Shown here one piece after another: positions 1-5,156 of a DNA stretch of 5,156 nucleotides. The position numbers and the translations under genes were made by a program. Positions within the stretch are counted from its first letter, which is position 1, and each line of letters opens with the position of its first letter. Under the pieces are notes generated by a model. It worked only from the letters and a program-made list of their open reading frames with translations. It did not search any database and had not been told where the DNA came from. The stretch comes from Bacteroidales bacterium (GTDB lineage Bacteria; Bacteroidota; Bacteroidia; Bacteroidales; GCA-2748055): positions 1 to 5,156 of the forward strand of contig JAOZLK010000369.1 of NCBI GenBank assembly GCA_029934875.1, in the 5' to 3' direction.

Positions 1-636
1 ATGAAGGCCTTTATGAGCTCTGAAAAACTTGAAGGAGTGAAAATTCACTCATCCACGGCCATGGGTAATATCGTCGGAAGCATCAGGGGAATCAGCAAGG
101 CCTATAAGCCCGATTTAATTGTGCTTGGAACCATCGGGGAAAGCGATAATTCTAAAATAATTCTTGCCGGAATGGCAAATGCCATCATCAACGGCCTTGA
201 TATTCCCCTTTATGCAATCCCCGGTCCCAGTTTTGCAGAAGACTTTGAGAAATTAAACATCCTCTACGCCACAGATTTTAACGAGAAGGATAACAAATAC
301 CTCGATCATCTACTGGAAATCGTTGAGCCTTTACAAAAGCAGATCACCTGTGTGCACATTGATACGGCTCATAATCCGGCTAAAAAAGAGAGGATGTTTG
401 AACTCAATTTAGAACTGAAAAAGGAGTATCCTGAGCATGATCTGCAATGCAGGCTCATTGATGATGAAGATATATATCACGGTTTGAAGGTTTTTGTTGT
501 CAACAACAAGGTGAACCTGCTCTCCTTCACGGTCCACAAAAGGGGCCTTTTCGAAAAACTTTTCAAACCGAATCTTTTCAAAAAAATCCTGCAGGAATCC
601 AACCTGCCCATCCTTCTTTTTCCTGCATCCGCCTGA
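1..636 (+). CDS. Universal stress protein (UspA family), two-domain, 5'-truncated
   Basis: This is the C-terminal 211 residues of a tandem-domain universal stress protein, a cytoplasmic nucleotide-binding-fold family linked to stress survival. Residues 1-75 match the second half of a Usp domain: a 'PDLIVLGT' strand (37-44), then a degenerate ATP-loop (G43-T-I-G46, nine residues, A56-G57), then 'DIPLYAIP'. The canonical loop is G-2x-G-9x-G-S/T, so its last glycine is replaced by Ala. A second Usp domain begins near residue 85 ('LNILYATDF', with Asp92 at the usual strand-1 position) and ends at 'NLPILLFP'; it has no glycine loop. Tandem Usp proteins of Bacteroidota are usually about 270-290 residues, so roughly the first 70-90 residues are missing. 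The ATG at base 1 is therefore probably an internal Met and the gene starts outside the window. Family is confident; the specific role is unknown. Confidence 0.82.
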   Translation: MKAFMSSEKLEGVKIHSSTAMGNIVGSIRGISKAYKPDLIVLGTIGESDNSKIILAGMANAIINGLDIPLYAIPGPSFAEDFEKLNILYATDFNEKDNKYLDHLLEIVEPLQKQITCVHIDTAHNPAKKERMFELNLELKKEYPEHDLQCRLIDDEDIYHGLKVFVVNNKVNLLSFTVHKRGLFEKLFKPNLFKKILQESNLPILLFPASA

Positions 637-656
637 CCGCATTCTCCCGGGGTAAA

Positions 657-689
657 GTTTTCTAAAAGTCAGGGAAATTTCTATCTTGG
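657..689 (+). promoter_or_regulatory. Putative Bacteroidota-type promoter for the serine hydrolase gene
   Basis: TATCTTGG at 682-689 matches the -7 consensus TAnnTTTG except at one position. A TTTT run at 658-661 lies 20 nt upstream, roughly where the -33 TTTG element is expected. Transcription would begin near 695, leaving about 20 nt before the ATG at 716. This fits a gene that originally started at 716 better than one starting at 833. A short inverted repeat (TTGGC 686-690, GCCAA 698-702) covers the presumed start site. No rho-independent terminator of the upstream stress-protein gene is evident here. Confidence 0.4.
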
Positions 690-715
690 CCTGTCAAGCC
701 AATACCCCACTTAGC

Positions 716-832
716 ATGAACAGAATCAGATCAACCTTACAATCCCCCGCCTTAATACTGGCACTTATCATCGCCCTTAGTTAATCCTGTAATACACCTT
801 CTAAAACTCAATCGCAACTGTCGAAGGAGGCA
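716..832 (+). pseudogene. Severed lipoprotein signal peptide of the serine hydrolase (in-frame TAA at 782-784)
   Basis: Reading from ATG 716 gives a basic N-region (MNRIRST), a hydrophobic core (ALILALIIALS), then TAA at 782-784, then Ser-Cys-Asn-Thr-Pro-Ser-Lys and a polar stretch that continues in the same frame into the hydrolase domain. This is the layout of a type II (lipoprotein) signal peptide with Cys at 788-790, except for the one stop codon just before the cleavage site. Because the frame is the same on both sides, one base substitution explains it better than an indel. TAA ends at least four other genes here, so a recoded genetic code is unlikely. A sequencing or assembly error is the main alternative. 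Without readthrough only a 22-residue leader would be made from this start. Confidence 0.7.
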
Positions 833-1924
833 TTGAAAGAGGCCGATAAGAAGATGGAAACTTATGTGGAGGAGGGGAAGCTCTCCGGCATCTCTTTGCT
901 TATTTTCAGGGATGGTGAAGCCGTACACCAGAAGTCATTTGGAATGGCCAACATCGAGGAAGAAAGACCCCTGGAAAAGGATGCCATTTTCAGAATCTAC
1001 TCCATGTCGAAACCCATTACCGCAGCTGCGCTGATGATGCTGTACGAAGAGGGAAAATTTCAACTGGACGATCCGGTGGCATCTTACATCCCCGATTTTG
1101 AAAATACCCTGGTCTGGGAGAATGGAAAAGAAGTACCCCAGGAAGAAGCATTTACCATCAGGCACTTACTGACACACACAGCCGGATTTACTTATGGGTG
1201 GGGCGCCTCCCATGTGGATTCCCTTTACAACCAGGCCTACCAGGGTGGTATCTGGGCCACCAGGTCACTGTCAGATATGATGAAGGTACTTGCCGGCATA
1301 CCCCTTAAATACCAGCCCGGTTCACAATGGGAATATTCGGTTTCCATCGATGTGGCCGGCTACCTGGTGGAGGTCCTTTCCGGAATGACCTTTGATGTCT
1401 TCCTTCAGACACGACTTTTCGATCCGCTTAAAATGGAAGATACCGGCTTCGATGTTCCTGAAAAGGACTTTGGACGACTGGCCATGATCTATTCAGAAGA
1501 CGAGGAAAGCAGTAAACTCACCCCGCTTGAAGAACTTACAAAAGGAGTAATGAAACCGGCAGACATCTTTTCGGGTGGGGGCGGTCTCGTGTCAACAATC
1601 GGCGATTACGCCCGCTTTGGCCAGATGCTCCTGAATGGCGGAGAACTGGATGGTGTCCGCGTTTTAGAAGAATCCACAGCAAAGCTGATTATGACGGACC
1701 AGATGCCCTCCACTACGAGCTACCACAAGGGAATGGGATATGGTCTGGGCGGACAGGTAAATAAAAAGACCGCAGAGTACGCCTGGAGCGGCATGGCTGC
1801 CACCTACTTTGTGCTTGACCCGCTAAACAACCTGATGGTACTTGCCTTCACTCAATATGTGCCGAATTCCAAATATAAGTTTGCCTATGAATATATGGCT
1901 TTGGTCCGGGAGGCCCTGGATTGA
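833..1924 (+). CDS. Serine hydrolase, class C beta-lactamase / esterase-like family (PF00144), probable former lipoprotein
   Basis: The catalytic domain of the serine beta-lactamase-like family (class C beta-lactamases, DD-peptidases, family VIII esterases) appears complete. Numbering from the TTG at 833, the nucleophile motif S-x-x-K is Ser57-Met-Ser-Lys60 ('IYSMSKPIT'). Other hallmarks are 'IRHLLTHTAGF' (109-119), the tyrosine motif around Tyr168 ('WEYSVSIDVAGYLVE'), 'FSGGGGLVSTIGDYARF' (246-262) and a C-terminal 'WSG' (318-320) before 'YFVLDP', resembling the W-G-G of EstB-type esterases rather than the K-T-G of true beta-lactamases. Substrate is not predictable; an esterase or peptidase is more likely than an antibiotic-degrading enzyme. 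The start is doubtful: TTG 833 is only 2 nt from the AAGGAGG at 824-830, while ATG 854 has AAAGAGG 11 nt upstream. The ancestral start is probably ATG 716. As it stands the product would lack an export signal. Confidence 0.85.
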   Translation: MKEADKKMETYVEEGKLSGISLLIFRDGEAVHQKSFGMANIEEERPLEKDAIFRIYSMSKPITAAALMMLYEEGKFQLDDPVASYIPDFENTLVWENGKEVPQEEAFTIRHLLTHTAGFTYGWGASHVDSLYNQAYQGGIWATRSLSDMMKVLAGIPLKYQPGSQWEYSVSIDVAGYLVEVLSGMTFDVFLQTRLFDPLKMEDTGFDVPEKDFGRLAMIYSEDEESSKLTPLEELTKGVMKPADIFSGGGGLVSTIGDYARFGQMLLNGGELDGVRVLEESTAKLIMTDQMPSTTSYHKGMGYGLGGQVNKKTAEYAWSGMAATYFVLDPLNNLMVLAFTQYVPNSKYKFAYEYMALVREALD

Positions 1925-2869
1925 TTAAAAATAAAATTTAAAACTCAGCATCGTTTTTGTAACGAAGGACTCTTCATCCACACTACTCAGTTGAAGGTTG
2001 TAGTAGGTAAACTGAAGACCCAACTCAAAATCATCCGAACCAGTGTAAGAGATTTTAACAAGGAATAAATTGGCAGTTCCTCCATCGGACATAACAATTA
2101 ACGGTGCTGATGAAAGGGTATATCCCAGACCCAGGCCGATGGGAACCTGGCGCCTGGGATTGAAATCCAAATCGCCCAATACTCCTGCGGTAAAATAACC
2201 CTGCGTGTTTCCCCGTTCCAGCGATTCGCCATAGCCGTAGGCCAGATTAGCCTGAAGTCCATAGCTCGGGTTAAATGCGTAAGCTCCACTAAGCCCAAGG
2301 ACCGCCATCATTGAAGGCACTGTTTTTGTAATGGTCGGGTAAGGTTCATTATTGATTAATTCTTCAAAATATCCCCTTACATTAATGAAGTTTCCTGTAA
2401 TACTACTAAGGGAAATAGCAGCGGACAGGTTTAGCCTGTCGGTGAGAGCAATCCGGATAAGCCAGCCAATATCTCCTCCACTAAGGGCATTCACACCATC
2501 GACCACAATGGTGGACATGTCTGTTCCCAAACGACCTGCCGCCTTCAAACTGATGAACATAGCCAGCCATGGCGTGAAGCGTTGTTTGTAATAGGCATCA
2601 ACATCGAAAAACATCAATTGCCCACTAAAAGCCAGGATATTATATTCGCCTATGTCAATCCCCGGCAAGGTAATTATCGAGGTAGATCCAAAGCCCAGGT
2701 CAGCCTGAACACTGGTGCATACAAATGAGCTTCTCAGGTAGGTTGATGAAAGGAACATGTGTCCATTGAGTCTGGGCATTTTAGGCTCAGTCTTCGACCC
2801 GGATGATTGGGCGCACAGACTGCCCAAGCCAATGAAAAGAAGTGTGAAAAGGTAAATCAGCTTTTTCAT
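1925..2869 (-). CDS. Outer-membrane beta-barrel protein, 314 aa, family not identified
   Basis: A secreted, probably outer-membrane protein. Residues 1-20 form a signal peptide (MKK, hydrophobic segment, 'GSLCA|QSS') of the type common in Bacteroidota; the Cys lacks a small residue before it, so a lipoprotein is unlikely. The mature part alternates polar and hydrophobic residues and has many Gly and aromatic residues, as expected for beta strands: 'LMFFDVDAYYKQRF', 'WLAMFISLKAAGRL', 'YGLQANLAYGYG', 'PIGLGLGYTLS', 'FELGLQFTYYNLQL'. It ends in 'SFKFYF' with a terminal Phe, the usual signature for insertion by the BAM machinery. No named family or ligand is recognised. It lies 6 bp downstream of another outer-membrane gene on the same strand, so the two are probably co-transcribed. 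No strong Shine-Dalgarno precedes the ATG. Its stop codon abuts the stop of the convergent hydrolase gene. Confidence 0.75.
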   Translation of the reverse strand: MKKLIYLFTLLFIGLGSLCAQSSGSKTEPKMPRLNGHMFLSSTYLRSSFVCTSVQADLGFGSTSIITLPGIDIGEYNILAFSGQLMFFDVDAYYKQRFTPWLAMFISLKAAGRLGTDMSTIVVDGVNALSGGDIGWLIRIALTDRLNLSAAISLSSITGNFINVRGYFEELINNEPYPTITKTVPSMMAVLGLSGAYAFNPSYGLQANLAYGYGESLERGNTQGYFTAGVLGDLDFNPRRQVPIGLGLGYTLSSAPLIVMSDGGTANLFLVKISYTGSDDFELGLQFTYYNLQLSSVDEESFVTKTMLSFKFYF

Positions 2870-2875
2870 AAGAGA

Positions 2876-3520
2876 TCAATTTTTAGCTTTGCCCAATGGA
2901 AACTCAACACCGGCCAATATCTTGAATCCAGATGTTTTAACCCTTGGAATAATGTTTGTATTAAGTGGTTCGTGGGTGAGATTCACCAATCCCTGGCTGT
3001 ATCTCAACTCCACAAATATGCTTGGAAACCCCACAGGAATCCGTATTCCGGCACCAAAATGTACAGCAATATTCCACTGTGGCACATCAGGCAACTCCTC
3101 CTTTTCATCACCAACAATTATTGAACCATCGAGCAGCAGGCCAGTCTCAATTCCTGAAAGGGCATAAAAGCGCTGATTGGTGCTGGTAATTTTCACAAGA
3201 AGGGGAAGGGAGAAATAATTCAGGCGGATTTTGACACTATCAACGGGTTCATACACACCTTTTACCGTATAAGACACCCGGGTACCTTCCTGGCTGTAGG
3301 AAGGCTGAAGGCTTAAATAAATACCCTTGGAAAGTTTAACATCAATTATCGCTCCAAAATTACCCCCCATCAGGCTCATATATGAGCCATTGGCAGTAGC
3401 GTCACCAGACAACTTACTGCTGTTTAAACCTCCAAAAGCACCCAGGGTGACCTGCCCCATGGAAAGGGTGGAGAAAAAAAGCAGAGTCACTATAAAAATT
3501 GAGAGTATAGTTTTCTTCAT
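2876..3520 (-). CDS. Outer-membrane beta-barrel protein, PorT-like / porin-family type
   Basis: A 214-residue protein with a clear signal peptide (about residues 1-22, 'MKKTILSIFIVTLLFFSTLSMG|Q'), so exported, with the mature protein expected to form a small barrel in the outer membrane. The mature N-terminus 'GAFGGLNSSKLSG' and later 'IYLSLQPSYSQEGT' and 'RLNYFSLPLLVKI' (99-111) are the conserved features of the Bacteroidota OMP_b-brl_2 / PorT-like domain (PF13568), and length is typical of that family. Later strands ('WNIAVHFGAGIRIPV', 'SIFVELRYSQGLVNL', 'FKILAGVEFPLG') complete the barrel. PorT itself is a type IX secretion component, but most members of this domain family have no known role, so I do not assign that function. 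It is the first gene of a two-gene unit with the outer-membrane gene 6 bp downstream. A -7-like box lies at 3541-3548. Confidence 0.82.
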   Translation of the reverse strand: MKKTILSIFIVTLLFFSTLSMGQVTLGAFGGLNSSKLSGDATANGSYMSLMGGNFGAIIDVKLSKGIYLSLQPSYSQEGTRVSYTVKGVYEPVDSVKIRLNYFSLPLLVKITSTNQRFYALSGIETGLLLDGSIIVGDEKEELPDVPQWNIAVHFGAGIRIPVGFPSIFVELRYSQGLVNLTHEPLNTNIIPRVKTSGFKILAGVEFPLGKAKN

Positions 3521-3540
3521 ATTATGGACATTAGTCGCTT

Positions 3541-3548
3541 CTAAATTA
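3541..3548 (-). promoter_or_regulatory. Putative -7 box for the outer-membrane protein pair
   Basis: Read on the minus strand this is TAATTTAG, one mismatch from the Bacteroidota -7 consensus TAnnTTTG. It sits about 21 nt upstream of the ATG at 3520, implying a leader of roughly 15 nt. No clear -33 TTTG is present, only a T-rich stretch (TTTTA on the minus strand at 3571-3575). Weak on sequence alone, but its position in a divergent 100-bp intergenic region is right. Confidence 0.3.
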
Positions 3549-3581
3549 ATAAAATCGGGTAGAGCACATATAAAAGAAAGC

Positions 3582-3589
3582 TATTTTTG
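3582..3589 (+). promoter_or_regulatory. Bacteroidota -7 promoter box for the aminotransferase-VOC pair
   Basis: TATTTTTG is a perfect match to TAnnTTTG, the -7 element read by the Bacteroidota primary sigma factor. It lies 31 nt upstream of the ATG at 3621, so transcription would start near 3595. No good -33 TTTG is seen about 20 nt upstream. The box is flanked by a 7-bp inverted repeat, ACATATA (3566-3572) and TATATGT (3590-3596), which may be a regulator site or chance in AT-rich DNA. Confidence 0.5.
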
Positions 3590-3598
3590 TATATGTCG

Positions 3599-3612
3599 AC
3601 TTTTATAAAAGT
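3599..3612. repeat. Perfect 14-bp palindrome in the leader of the aminotransferase gene
   Basis: ACTTTTATAAAAGT is its own reverse complement over all 14 bases. It lies just after the predicted transcription start (about 3595) and 8 nt before the ATG at 3621, overlapping the region where ribosomes would bind. It could be an operator for a dimeric repressor. With no loop it would not form a stable RNA hairpin unless the central bases unpaired. The AT-rich composition makes chance possible. The purine stretch AAGAGAG (3613-3619) between it and the ATG is the only ribosome-binding-like sequence. Confidence 0.45.
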
Positions 3613-3620
3613 AAGAGAGT

Positions 3621-4436
3621 ATGAACCAATCAAACTATTGCTATTTCAACGGCGAGCTGCTAAAGTATGAAGATTTGAATCTGCATGTTTCCGACCTTGT
3701 GTTCCAGAGGGGGTACGGGGTATTTGACTTTTTTCGCAGCCGGGAAGGGAGAATTCCCTGGCTGAAAGATTACCGGAAAAGGCTTTTTTCCTCGCTTGAA
3801 AAGTCAGGCATCGAAACGGACCTGGATGAGGATCAGTTTGAATCCATAATCAACACCCTGCAGCAAAAAAACGGCCTGGAAAATGGGGCCTTCAAGGTCA
3901 TTGTAACAGGAGGCTATTCCGATAACCTGGAGTTTGTAAGCGGCAAAGCAAATGTGGTGATCCTGAACCTGGATTGGACCAGACCTCCAAAAGAGGCCTT
4001 TGAGAAGGGGGTGAAGCTGATCAGCGAATACTTTGTAAGGCCCAATCCGGAGATCAAATCTCTCTATTACCTCAATACACTGCGCCTGCAAAAGAAGCTC
4101 AATGCATACAGCGCCGTGGATGTTATGTTTCACAGCGATATAATCTCGGAAGCCTCCCGCGCCAACCTCTTTTTTATTAAAGGTGGGACGGTTTATACCC
4201 CGGCCAGCAATATTCTTAAAGGGATCACCAGAAAGCAGGTTCTATCCCTCATAGGTGATATACGGGTTGAGGACATCAGCACCGACCAGCTCTATAATTT
4301 CGATGAAATGTTCATGACTTCCACCTCAAGGGATGTGACACCGGTCGTAGCTGTGGAAGGCAAAAAAATCGGCAAAGGCACACCAGGACCTGTAACACGG
4401 GATATTATGGATGTATTTCAGGAAAAAGGATGGTAA
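3621..4436 (+). CDS. Class IV aminotransferase (fold-type IV PLP enzyme; BCAT / DAAT / PabC superfamily)
   Basis: A cytoplasmic PLP-dependent enzyme of 271 residues, full length for the superfamily (E. coli PabC is about 269). The N-terminal domain has 'YFNGELL' and 'RGYGVFDFFRS' (30-40), corresponding to 'RGdGvFE' of family members. The likely Schiff-base lysine is Lys146 in 'EIKSLYYLNTL', and the PLP-contacting Glu is Glu177 in 'ISEASRANLFFIKGG'. 'VYTPASNILKGITR' (191-204) and 'EMFMTSTSRDVTPV' (229-242) are the cofactor-phosphate and active-site loops. Members include branched-chain aminotransferase, D-amino-acid aminotransferase and aminodeoxychorismate lyase; the substrate-determining residues here do not let me choose. 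The ATG is supported by a perfect -7 box 31 nt upstream. It is followed after one base by the VOC gene, so the two are very likely co-transcribed and perhaps translationally coupled. Confidence 0.9.
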   Translation: MNQSNYCYFNGELLKYEDLNLHVSDLVFQRGYGVFDFFRSREGRIPWLKDYRKRLFSSLEKSGIETDLDEDQFESIINTLQQKNGLENGAFKVIVTGGYSDNLEFVSGKANVVILNLDWTRPPKEAFEKGVKLISEYFVRPNPEIKSLYYLNTLRLQKKLNAYSAVDVMFHSDIISEASRANLFFIKGGTVYTPASNILKGITRKQVLSLIGDIRVEDISTDQLYNFDEMFMTSTSRDVTPVVAVEGKKIGKGTPGPVTRDIMDVFQEKGW

Positions 4437-4437
4437 T

Positions 4438-4827
4438 ATGAAATTCGAACACATCGCCATCTGGGTAAAGGATCTGGAAAAGATTAAAAGCTTTTACACC
4501 GCTTATTTTGGAATGAAGAGCAGTGATAAATATGTCAATCCAAACAAAGGCTACTCCTCCTACTTCCTTTCGTTTGAAAATTCGGAAACAAGATTAGAAA
4601 TCATGCATCGGCCAGACATAATTGACAATCCCGGCAATAAAGGGATGACCAATGGCCTGGCACATATTTCCATTTCTGTGGATAGCAGGGAGATGGTTGA
4701 TGAACTCACAGAGAAAATCCGGCAAGATGGATATACTGTCACTGGAGAACCCAGGACAACGGGGGATGGCTATTATGAGAGCGTAGTCCTGGACCCGGAA
4801 GGGAATTATGTTGAAATAACAGAGTAA
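4438..4827 (+). CDS. VOC superfamily protein (glyoxalase / bleomycin-resistance / dioxygenase fold)
   Basis: A 129-residue cytoplasmic metalloprotein-fold protein with two beta-alpha-beta-beta-beta modules. The first opens 'FEHIAIWVKDLEKIKSFYTAYFGM' and the second 'GLAHISISVDS'; it closes with 'VLDPEGNYVEIT', a standard VOC ending. His5, Glu54 ('RLEIM'), His76 and Glu126 occupy the four metal-ligand positions of glyoxalase I-type members, so metal binding is plausible. Lactoylglutathione lyase activity is not proven; many small VOC proteins with the same ligand set act on other substrates. ATG 4438 is chosen over an upstream in-frame ATG at 4411 because the domain begins right there, AAAGGA (4425-4430) lies 7 nt upstream, and it starts one base after the stop of the aminotransferase gene. 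The two genes probably form an operon, which may indicate a related metabolite, but no shared pathway is evident. Confidence 0.88.
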   Translation: MKFEHIAIWVKDLEKIKSFYTAYFGMKSSDKYVNPNKGYSSYFLSFENSETRLEIMHRPDIIDNPGNKGMTNGLAHISISVDSREMVDELTEKIRQDGYTVTGEPRTTGDGYYESVVLDPEGNYVEITE

Positions 4828-4842
4828 TCCGATCGTTCCCGC

Positions 4843-5156
4843 TTAATCCAGAACCAGAATCAGGTAAATGGGTGGATCATCGGATAAATATGCATCATCC
4901 GTCGGGTTCAAGCGGTTATAGTCCATCAGGGATTTAAGCCCCTTTACATATTCCTCACCTCTTTCCGAATACCTGGTTAATTGCTCTGCAAGTACAGTTC
5001 CCTGGATCTTTTCTCCTCTTACACGCAGTTCCGCTCTTTTATCGCGCAGGTCGGAATATGCACTATGGGTATTCAAATTAATCATGTAGGCACAAATGGA
5101 CTGCTGCAAAGACTCAAAGGAAGCAATACCATAATCCCCCAATTCTTCTCGCTGCT
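4843..5156 (-). CDS. Bax-like glucosaminidase-domain protein, C-terminal part (5' end outside window)
   Basis: The C-terminal 103 or so residues of a protein resembling E. coli Bax and other glucosaminidase-domain (PF01832) proteins, predicted peptidoglycan hydrolases of the cell envelope. The visible part has 'FESLQQSICAYMINLNTH', 'YSDLRDKRAELR' and 'LTRYSERGEEYVKGLKSLM', which match the conserved tail of the family: the S-V-x-x-Y-M-x-N-L-N-T-H element, the R-x-x-R segment, and Y-S-x-R-G-x-x-Y-V followed by an Asn-Leu near the end. The catalytic Glu lies upstream, beyond the window edge, so activity cannot be judged. A TTG at 5142 could be mistaken for a start, but the frame stays open to the edge (…Q-R-E-E-L-G-D-Y) and the homology continues, so this is an internal Leu. 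It converges on the VOC gene with a 15-bp gap containing no obvious terminator. Confidence 0.8.
   Translation of the reverse strand, partial: QREELGDYGIASFESLQQSICAYMINLNTHSAYSDLRDKRAELRVRGEKIQGTVLAEQLTRYSERGEEYVKGLKSLMDYNRLNPTDDAYLSDDPPIYLILVLD

Noticed and set aside
409..642. Minus-strand open frame of 77 codons over the stress-protein gene
   Set aside because: It is fully antisense to a clear Usp domain, with Phe-, Lys- and Ile-rich low-complexity content and no ribosome-binding site or family similarity.
782..784. TAA decoded as an amino acid (alternative genetic code)
   Set aside because: TAA serves as the terminal codon for the aminotransferase, the VOC gene, the 314-aa outer-membrane gene and the Bax-like gene, so global reassignment does not fit.
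833..835. TTG 833 as a true start with the strong AAGGAGG at 824-830
   Set aside because: Spacing is only 2 nt, too short for initiation, and the same frame carries a signal peptide upstream, so AAGGAGG is better read as the codons for Lys-Glu of the ancestral protein.
1905..1921. Imperfect CCGGG...CCTGG hairpin as a terminator of the hydrolase gene
   Set aside because: The arms are short with a mismatch, almost no loop is left, and the stretch after it is A-rich on the plus strand, not T-rich.
2807..3608. Several plus-strand open frames (2807-3124, 2889-3167, 3327-3608) opposite the outer-membrane genes
   Set aside because: They are antisense to two well-supported secreted proteins, have no recognisable domain or start signal, and their translations look like reverse-strand shadows.
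4411..4437. Upstream in-frame ATG at 4411 as start of the VOC gene
   Set aside because: It lies inside the aminotransferase gene, adds nine charged residues not seen in the VOC fold, and has no better ribosome-binding site than ATG 4438.

Overview
The window looks like ordinary chromosomal DNA from a member of the Bacteroidota. The evidence is: -7 promoter boxes resembling the phylum consensus TAnnTTTG (one perfect, at 3582-3589); weak or absent Shine-Dalgarno sequences at most starts; 'MKK...' signal peptides ending in CAQ or MGQ; and two outer-membrane beta-barrel proteins of Bacteroidota type. TAA and TGA are both used as normal stops. I see no tRNA, rRNA, CRISPR array, insertion sequence or phage gene.

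Layout. 1-636 (+) is the 3' part of a two-domain universal stress protein. 657-715 is a short promoter-like intergenic region. 716-1924 (+) encodes a class C beta-lactamase-like serine hydrolase; its lipoprotein signal peptide (716-781) is cut off from the catalytic domain by one in-frame TAA at 782-784, so the usable ORF starts at 833 or 854. On the minus strand, 3520-2876 and 2869-1925 form a two-gene unit of outer-membrane proteins only 6 bp apart. The second ends directly against the stop codon of the hydrolase. 3521-3620 is a divergent promoter region with a perfect -7 box and a perfect 14-bp palindrome. 3621-4436 (+) is a fold-type IV PLP aminotransferase, followed after 1 bp by a VOC/glyoxalase-fold protein (4438-4827). 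5156-4843 (-) is the C-terminal end of a Bax-like glucosaminidase-domain protein running off the window.

How the genes fit together. Three small transcription units are visible: the outer-membrane pair, the aminotransferase-VOC pair, and the hydrolase. The Bax-like protein, the outer-membrane proteins and the hydrolase (as ancestrally exported) all belong to the cell envelope, but nothing shows that they form one pathway. The most notable observation is the broken lipoprotein signal peptide. I found no convincing undescribed multi-gene system.
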